From: Mesodorylaimus sp. YZB2_4
Lineage: Eukaryota; Nematoda; Enoplea; Dorylaimida; Dorylaimidae
Reading direction: 5' to 3'
Assembly (NCBI GenBank): GCA_030248295.1
Contig: JASANH010000033.1
Coordinates: 1-64,000, forward strand
Length of the DNA stretch: 64,000 nt
Made by a program: the position numbers and the translations under genes
Part shown: one piece after another, positions 56,836 through 64,000 of the stretch
How the letters are laid out: the number at the start of each line of letters is the position of its first letter
How positions within the stretch are numbered: position 1 is the stretch's first letter
Notes under the pieces: model-generated
The model's input: only the letters and a program-made list of their open reading frames with translations
Database searches by the model: none
Told to the model about the DNA's origin: nothing

Positions 56836-57197
56836 ATGTTAGTGTTTTTGGGTTGGAAGGGAGTGAAAGGGGTGAGGGGCAGTGCTGCTATGTTTTGAGG
56901 GAGGACGATGGAACGTGCTTAGTATTTCTCCACTTGTTCGTGATCCCGCCAAATAGCTCTCGTCTTAGTTTACATTTTTTCTTGGTTACGTTTTGGAGGT
57001 CGGGGCGGGCGAGGAACAGGTTCTGTGCGGCCTACTCTCTGCAAATAATGTCAACATACATAGTAGCAGAACTGTACTACATACGAGGCCGTCAATGTAG
57101 GCATCGTAGTGGAAAATGGCAGTGAGTTTTGGTGCCAGACTAGTTTCTAAGAAGTGACGGGTGAGTCGAGCTTGGCCCGAGGCGTGTCAGTCTCGAG
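56836..57197. other. intergenic, no feature seen
   Basis: The 3' region of the hydrolase gene and the upstream region of the next membrane-protein gene. No polyadenylation signal AATAAA was noticed. Confidence 0.35.
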
Positions 57198-57665
57198 ATG
57201 GCGACTCGATGGCGAGAGTGTCTTCTGGCCGGGTGCCTATTCGATGTGTTCCTATTGGGCAGTAATTGTTTGTTCAGCCTGTTCATGAACATTGGCTTGG
57301 TCACTGATTTCATATTCCTTATATGGATCGGGCTGGTGGTCATTGATCTCGTGGCCGCCTATGGGATTAGGCGATCGATTGTGGCCTATGTTCAATGGAG
57401 AATGACCCTGGGGGTGCTGCTCGTACCCGCACTGGTCTTGTACGCGTTCGCACTTTGTGCACTGCTGGTGTATTGGACGAGTGAATCGATGAGCATGGAC
57501 GAGGGGAGACTGGCGAGGATTGTGTGGGCTATTGTGCAAGTGGCATTCTGCAATGCTAGTGTCCCTTTCCAGTGGTGGTTTATGAACTGTTTGGACAAGC
57601 GTGTCAGATGGGTGCGTTTGGAGAAAAGGATTCCGTGTGCGTGTGATGTGGTTAGTGTAAAGTGA
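57198..57665 (+). CDS. four-helix membrane protein, unknown
   Basis: A single open frame of 155 residues. Hydrophobic segments lie at about residues 9-30, 36-55, 70-92 and 107-129, separated by short loops with charged residues (RRS, ESMSMDEGRL). Both ends would be cytoplasmic. A cysteine-containing basic tail follows (CLDKRVRWVRLEKR). The topology resembles small tetraspan families such as MARVEL or LAPTM-like proteins, but no family motif is certain. It may have further exons. It is convergent with the MARVEL-domain gene downstream. Length, composition and helix spacing support a real protein. Confidence 0.55.
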   Translation: MATRWRECLLAGCLFDVFLLGSNCLFSLFMNIGLVTDFIFLIWIGLVVIDLVAAYGIRRSIVAYVQWRMTLGVLLVPALVLYAFALCALLVYWTSESMSMDEGRLARIVWAIVQVAFCNASVPFQWWFMNCLDKRVRWVRLEKRIPCACDVVSVK

Positions 57666-58085
57666 TGTGCCTACTTGATGAATTAGTACGGTGTGAAGTT
57701 TCAGTGCAATAGTTTGAAGTAGTGGAGACGAAAGATAGAGACAGCGTAAAGTGATGGAAGTGCAGTGTACACCTCTCGCAATAAGCCCAGACTCAAGCCA
57801 CTGAAAGTGTAAAGCCCAAGTTTAAATTGCTGAAAGTGCGGATGCGATGCGTAAAGTGCTAACTGCAGAGTGCAAGGGTGTCAATGAAATAACCCCACTT
57901 CTACCGTGGACGTTTGAACTATCAAGTTGTATTGACAAAACTGTGAGATGCTCGAGTGCAACAGTGTAAGTTGTGGAAGTGTAAAATAACTGACTTCTCA
58001 CCACTATGTCAGCTTGAGGGTGGCACACACTAAACATGTGAAGCGAAACAGCGAAGAATATTGTGCCTGTTAGGTTGTACACGTG

Positions 58086-58250
58086 TCTCAGACTGTGAGT
58101 GTAAAGTGCTATCCGTGTATCAGACTGCTAGTGTGTAAAGTGCAGCATATGTGTCAGACTGTGAATGTAAAGTGCAAGATATGTATCAGACTGCGAGTGG
58201 AGTGTAAAGTGCAACACGTGTATCAGACTGTGAGTGTAAAGTAAGGAGCA
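58086..58250 (+). repeat. tandem repeat, unit about 40 bases
   Basis: Four copies of GTGTAAAGTGCNA...TGTRTCAGACTGNGAG. Looser GTGTAAAGTG words continue back to 57715. No gene lies in 57666-58730. Confidence 0.7.
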
Positions 58251-58730
58251 ACTGGTGCAAAACCTGTTGCACTGGTGGCAGTGAAATTGACGAGCGGAGG
58301 GTGCAGTGTGTGGTAAACAGACTTATTCAGTCAGCAGACTCTGACAACATGCGCACCATACGACAAGCAAACGAGGCGTGACATCTTTGTGGAAACCAGT
58401 CTGGCATTGAGTGTTTGGTGGATGACGGCAACATCTTTGAACAAGTTAATAAAACTATCGAAATTCGTATACAGTCATGTCCAAATCCAAGGTCAGTGGG
58501 ACGTATTACTGAAACACAGTATTTAACCTTTTCTAGCCTAGCAATGACAGTGAAACAATCCATTGCAGGTCCTGTCCACTGCACCTAGTCTACCTGGTCT
58601 GGCCCTGACAATACAATGGCAGGCTCCGTAGCAGAAAAGCAATGGTAAGATATTATGGCGGGGGCCCCATCACCCAACATGGCTACTTCGCGGAATAATA
58701 TATCATAGATAAGATGAAGACTGTTCCACT

Positions 58731-60801
58731 TCAGACAGGCACACCGTTCTTGTTTCGGCCAGTCAACGACGTCCCCTCTCCGGGGCCTTTGCGACTTGTA
58801 AGGTAGGCGTCGGCAGCGTATACCAGGAACGTGGCTATGGCGAACACCTGAAACAATGCTTTGGCTAACTGCTGTAAGAAGTAATGCAGTGCAGTGTAAA
58901 GTAAGCTTACTGCTCCAGCTGTGGCCGGTCTGAACTCGTCATAGTTGCCCTCGGTTTTCTGTATGATCCACGTTCTCGGTCCTGCACCTTCGGGCACTGG
59001 TGGCAAGTTGGTTTTGTCGGATGTGATGACAGTGTTCTCGCCGAGGAAGCTAGCCGTGTAGTAGACCACTCGTTGACGCGTTATGGCGGATTCGGCAACT
59101 ACAGTCAATGTGACGCAGGCGATGAGGAAAAAGATGGCCCACACTACAGAATAGGCAGTGCCCTGAAATGGAAATTGTCAGGTGATGTGGGATGAGACAA
59201 AGAAGGAATTACGATTGTCTTCCAGGGCACGGATTTGGTGGAGGATGGTACATTGAGAGAGTGGAGAACGAAAAGAATGATTGTGAAAAGCATGCTGAAG
59301 AACCCGACCACTGCTGCCCATACTGCACAGCCGTAGAAGACGGGTCGTTCACGGATGGCCACAGCGGCGCAAATGAAGACGATTAGACTGAAGAACTGAA
59401 ATGAGAAATGACTTGGACAGAGTACTGAATTGTGCTCATGCATATTGTGGACAGTGAGATGGTGGAGGAGGCGCTGGTGTCGATGGGAGTGCCAGAGATG
59501 CTGAGTGTCTAGAAGTCTACTGCAAGAATGACTTGAAGAGCTTGTGGACATGGGAGTGCCAGTAGTACGAGCTGTGCTGAATGCGAGTGTACTGAGTGCC
59601 CAGAAGTCTACTGCAGCAATTACTTGAAGAGCTAGTACAGATGGGAGTGCCAGCAGCTCAAGCGATGCTGACTGAATGTCCTAAAGAAGCTGGTGTCGAG
59701 AAATCTGCTGTACATGAACGACTTGGAAATATAATAATGGTGACGATAGGAGTGGCCTACAAAAGGCACCGACTGAATATGATAGAGGTGCTGAGGTGGG
59801 AGAAGTCAAGAGGCCAAATGACTTGCACGGCTAACAAAAACATTAAGCGAAGCGCCTCAAGCTGCCTCAGTGACCCATGCTTATAACCTCAGCTTCACAG
59901 TCAAAGCCACTGCTCAACATATGGCTCGCTTAACACTCTATCACCACCTACCTGTGTTCCATCAATCGCCGAACACCATCTCGCAACGTCGGCTCTTTGC
60001 CGCCCCAGCGTTAGCACCGCAAGCTCTATCACTAGCAACGCCTTCTCACTTCAGGCAGCGAGGAAATCTTTAGAACTTCCAGCATCTGCGGGATCTCTCG
60101 CGGAGATGCTTGGGGTGTTAAAGATGCTGGGCTGGCTGGAAGTGCCGACAGTGCTGAAGATGGTGCTAGACATGATAGAACTCAAGGTTGAAAGGTGTGA
60201 TGCCATAAAGAATAAAGCAGGCCACGCAAATCAATGCTGTAAATTAGGTTATAAACTTGGGTCACTGCAGCAACTAGCAGGCATTATAAACAGCCTTCTG
60301 ATAATTGTTTCTGATTAATGTTTCTCTTAGCCGTGCAAGTCAGTTGGACTCTAGAGCTTCAGTATCTAAACCACAGTCACAATCGGTGCCGCTGAAACTT
60401 TCATATCTGACATCGAAATCTCTTCACCAGCACCTCCTCCTCCACAGTCCATCCTAGGCCTGCGGCGCAATCCCTGGGGACGGCATGGCTAACAGGGAAG
60501 CAACAATGAACCATGCGAGGGTGAGCAACGTTGTGAAATGCATTGTAAACGTGCAACCCAATGGTGCAAAGCAAGTCTATGAAACAGAGAGAGGCAGCAA
60601 AAAAGCATGCAGTGAGTACAATGAAAAATTAATTCTTACAATTTGGATGATTTTTAATAATCCACTGAAGCTTTTCAAGTAAGCGGTGTTGAATCTTATC
60701 TTCTGCTGATCTTGGCCACCACTGCTAACTCGATGTACCCCTGTAGTACTGACTGACGTTTCGGTGATATCGACTGCGTGGTAGTGGGGTACGTCGGTCA
60801 T
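58731..60801 (-). CDS. MARVEL-domain four-transmembrane protein
   Basis: Four exons, 60801-60640, 59395-59213, 59162-58911 and 58847-58731, all phase 0 with GT-AG ends, 237 residues. An N-terminal cytoplasmic region of about 40 residues leads to YLKSFSGLLKIIQI, the entry to the first MARVEL helix. Helices follow at about 52-70, 75-100, 120-140 and 195-215, with a VPW motif before helix 3 and an extracellular loop of about 55 residues between helices 3 and 4. A short basic tail ends the protein. MARVEL proteins act at membrane apposition sites, in vesicle traffic and at junctions. Which subfamily (CMTM, plasmolipin, gyrin) is unclear. The ATG at 60801 is preferred; one 4 codons upstream is in frame. 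Confidence 0.82.
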
Positions 60802-61190
60802 TATGGCCTCCAACTCAATGTTCTTCTCAAAAAGGGATAAGAATTAAAGGGGGTAGAGTAATGGCGAGTACGATCTTAGTATAGTTTCCGTAGTCTTGAG
60901 CACTCTGCACGCAAAGAGTGTTAGTTTAGAAGGCAGGTATTTGGAAAGTGGAGAAGAGAGCGAACATTTTTCTGTCCTGACTGGTCTATGTGAACGTCTA
61001 TATTGAATATATTCGAGTGTCAACTTTGCACTCATTCACAGTCGTTTATCGAGCGGGTAAAGACCGACTGGTTGCACTGTTTTGGTTGACGACGTCGGAC
61101 AGTTTTGAAAGATTGTGCATTGCTTATTCAAGGTCAGAGATAGAATGTGAAAGTCAAGAGAAAATTTTTTAGTGATTTTTGACATGTGTT
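60802..61190. other. spacer before satellite, no gene seen
   Basis: Upstream region of the MARVEL gene up to the first satellite copy. No coding signal or repeat is recognised. Confidence 0.4.
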
Positions 61191-64000
61191 TGATAAAGTC
61201 GCGAGGGGTACCTTAACATACAGTGGGAATTTGGTCCAGGGGCAAACAAAGTGAAATATACACAGTTCACACATTATGCGTAATAAAGTCGCAAGGGGTA
61301 CCTTAACATACAGTGGGAATTTGGTCCAGGGGCAAACAAAGTGAAATATATACAGTTCACACATTATGCGTAATAAAGTCGCGAGGGGGAACCTTAACAT
61401 ACAGTAGGGATTTTATTAAGGGGCGAACAATGTGGAATATACACAGTTTATACATTACGCGTGATAGAGTCGCGTGGGGTACCTTAACATACAGTGGGAA
61501 TTTAGTCCAGGACCAAACAATGTGAAATATACACAGTTCACACATTATGCGTGATAGAGTCGCGTTGGGTACCTTAACATACAGTGGGAATTTGGTCCAG
61601 GAGCAAACAAAGTGGAATATACACAGTTAATACAATATGCGTGATAGAGTCGCGTGGGGTACCTTCACATACGGTAGGAATTTAATCCAGGAGAAAACAA
61701 TGTGGAATATACACAGTTCACACATTGTGCGTGATAAAATCGCGAGGTGTACCTCAACATACAGTAGAAATTTGGTCTAGGAGCAAACAATGTGGAATAT
61801 ACACAGTTTATACATTACGCGTGATAGAGTCGCGTGGGGTACCTTAACATACAGTGGGAATTTAGTCCAGGACCAAACAATGTGGAATATACACAGTTCA
61901 CACATTATGCGTGATAGAGTCGCGTTGGGTACCTTAACATACAGTGGGAATTTGGTCCAGGAGCAAACAATGTGAAATATACACAGTTCACACATTATGC
62001 GTGATAGAGTCGCGTTGGGTACCTTAACATACAGTGGGAATTTGGTCCAGGAGCAAACAGAGTGGAATATACACAGTTAATACAATATGCGTAATAAAGT
62101 CGCGTGGGGTACCTTAACATACAGTGGGAATTTGGTCCAGGAGCAAACAAAGTGGAATATACACAGTTCACACATTGTGCGTGATAAAATCGCGAGGTGT
62201 ACCTCAACATACAGTAGAAATTTGGTCTAGGAGCAAACAATGTGGAATATACACAGTTTATACATTACGCGTGATAGAGTCGCGTGGGGTACCTTAACAT
62301 ACAGTGGGAATTTAGTCCAGGACCAAACAATGTGGAATATACACAGTTCACACATTATGCGTGATAGAGTCGCGTTGGGTACCTTAACATACAGTGGGAA
62401 TTTGGTCCAGGAGCAAACAAAGTGGAATATACACAGCTAATACAATATGCGTGATAGAGTCGCGTGGGGTACCTTCACATACGGTAGGAATTTAATCCAG
62501 GAGAAAACAATGTGAAATATACACAGTTCATACATTACGCGTGATAGAGTCGCATGGGGTACCTGAACATACAGTAGGAATATGATCTAGAAGAAAACAG
62601 TGTGGAATATACACAGTTCACACACTGTGCGTGGAAGAGTTGCGTGGGGTACCTTAACAAACAGTGGGAATTTGGTCCAGGAGCAAACAAAGTGGAATAT
62701 ACACAGTTCACACATTGTGCGTGATAAAATCGCGAGGTGTACCTCAACATACAGTAGAAATTTGGTCTAGGAGCAAACAATGTGGAATATACACAGTTCA
62801 TACAATATTCGTGATGAAGTCGCGTGGGGTACCTCAACATACAGTGGGAATTTGGTCCAGGAGCAAACAATGTGGAATATACACAGTTCATACATTATGC
62901 GTGATAGAGTCGCGCGGGGGAACTCAACATACAGTAGGAATTTAGTCCAGGAGGAAACAATGTGAAATGTACACAATTTATACATTACTAGTGATAGAGT
63001 TGCGTGGGGAACCTTGACATACAGTGGGAATTCGGTCCAGGAGCAAACAATGTGGAATATACACAGTTCATACATCACGCGTGATAGAGTCGCATGGGGT
63101 ACCTGAACATACAGTAGGAATATGATCTAGGAGAAAACAGTGTGGAATATACACAGTTCACACACTGTGCGTGGAAGAGTTGCGTGGGGTACCTTAACAT
63201 ACAGCAGAAATTTGGTCTAGGAGCAAAAAATTTGAAATAAACACATTTCATACAATATGCGTGATGCAGTCGCGTGGGGAACCTTAACATACAGTGGGAT
63301 TTTGATCTAGGAGAAAACAATGTGGAATATACACTGTTTATACATTACGAGTGATAAAATCGCGTGGGGTACCTTAACATACAGCGGAAATTTGGTCCAG
63401 GAGCAAACAATGTAAAATATACACAGTTCACACATTGTGCGTGATAAAATCGCGTGGGGTACCTCAACATACAGTAGGAATTTGGTCCAGGAGCAAACAA
63501 TGTGGAATATACACAGTTTATACATTACGCGTGATAAAGTCGCGAGGGGTACTCTAACATACAGTAAGAATTTGGTCCAAAAGGGAACAATGTGGAATAT
63601 ACACAGTTTATAACCTTGTGCGTAAAAGAGTCGCGTGAGGTACCTTGACATATGGTGGGAATTCAGTCCGGGAGCAAACAGTGTGGAATATACACAGTTT
63701 ATACATTACGAGTGATAGAGTTGCGTGGGGTACCTTAACATACAGTGGGAATTCGGTCTAAAAGAAAACAATGTGGAATATACACAGTTCATACATTACG
63801 CGTAATAGAGTTGCGTGGGGTACCTTAACATACAGTAGGAATATGATCTGGGAGAAAACAATGTGGAATATACACAGTTTATACATTACGGATGATAGAG
63901 TTGCGTCGGGTACTTAACATACAGTAAGAATTCGGTCTAAAAGCACACAATGTAGAATATACACAGTTCACACACTGTGAGTGAAAGAGTTGCGTGGGGT
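61191..64000 (+). repeat. 90-base satellite array, about 31 copies, continues past window
   Basis: The word GAGTCGCG(T/A)GGGGTACC recurs every 90 bases from 61201 to the end, with the shared blocks ACATACAGT(G/A)GGAATTT, GTCCAGGAGCAAACAATGTGG and AATATACACAGTT. Copies differ by 5-20 percent by eye. Blocks of several units repeat as a whole, for example 61741-62010 with 62191-62460 (450 offset), and 61471-61730 with 62281-62540 (810 offset). Because 90 is a multiple of three, long pseudo-open frames appear on both strands; no start, splice or domain evidence supports coding. Confidence 0.95.

Noticed and set aside
60170-60262. A hydrophobic minus-strand segment as an extra exon of the MARVEL gene
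   Set aside because: No acceptor gives the right phase, and joining 60640 directly to 59395 already gives a complete MARVEL helix in phase.
61134-64000. Repeated 30-residue proteins encoded by the satellite
   Set aside because: Open frames occur on both strands only because the unit is a multiple of three. No start context, splice sites or domain support coding.

Overview
The window looks like nuclear DNA of an ecdysozoan invertebrate. Most protein genes are split by short introns (many 45-65 bases) with GT-AG ends, stop codons follow the standard code, and one gene encodes a crustacean-hyperglycaemic-hormone/ion-transport-peptide precursor, a family known from arthropods, nematodes and tardigrades. 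A degenerate TTAGGC-rich stretch would fit a nematode-like lineage but does not prove it. I cannot name the species.

Layout. 1-3.9 kb: 5' part of an LTR retrotransposon on the minus strand (LTR, primer-binding site, very long Gag reading frame with a single amber stop). 6.1-7.2 kb: an apparently intronless secreted, probably GPI-anchored VWA-like protein. 7.2-12.4 kb: DNA-transposon remains, including a hAT-like element and a foldback structure with 0.75-0.95 kb arms. 13.8-19.4 kb: two tandem paralogues of a secreted TauD-type Fe(II)/2-oxoglutarate dioxygenase with identical intron positions. 20-28.5 kb: transposon graveyard (LINE 3' end, MULE, Harbinger, SINEs, a non-autonomous hAT with intact target-site duplication). 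29.5-33.3 kb: a receptor-type tyrosine phosphatase-like gene with four tandem-duplicated microexon-intron units. 34.5-35.3 kb: the CHH/ITP-type neuropeptide gene. 36-41 kb: gene-poor, with tandem repeats. 41.5-56.8 kb: a gene-dense block with a CstF64-like RRM protein facing away from Integrator subunit 4, then 125 bases later an ABHD11-like hydrolase. 57-60.8 kb: a four-helix membrane protein and a MARVEL-domain protein. 61.2-64 kb: a 90-base satellite with higher-order structure running off the window end.

Complete exon models whose reading phases agree at every junction were built for both TauD genes, the CHH gene, the RRM gene, INTS4, ABHD11 and the MARVEL gene. The phosphatase model breaks phase at two junctions. 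Repeats that recur through the window are a tRNA-derived SINE with a TGTCA-type tail, a second tRNA-derived SINE, long poly-G/poly-C runs, and a hairpin-forming motif of about 57-72 bases.

Gene relationships that the layout suggests: INTS4 belongs to the Integrator RNA-cleavage module and shares a divergent 444-base promoter region with an RRM protein whose RRM resembles that of the 3'-end-processing factor CstF64. The tight spacing of INTS4 and ABHD11 would suit an operon. The other genes show no clear common pathway.
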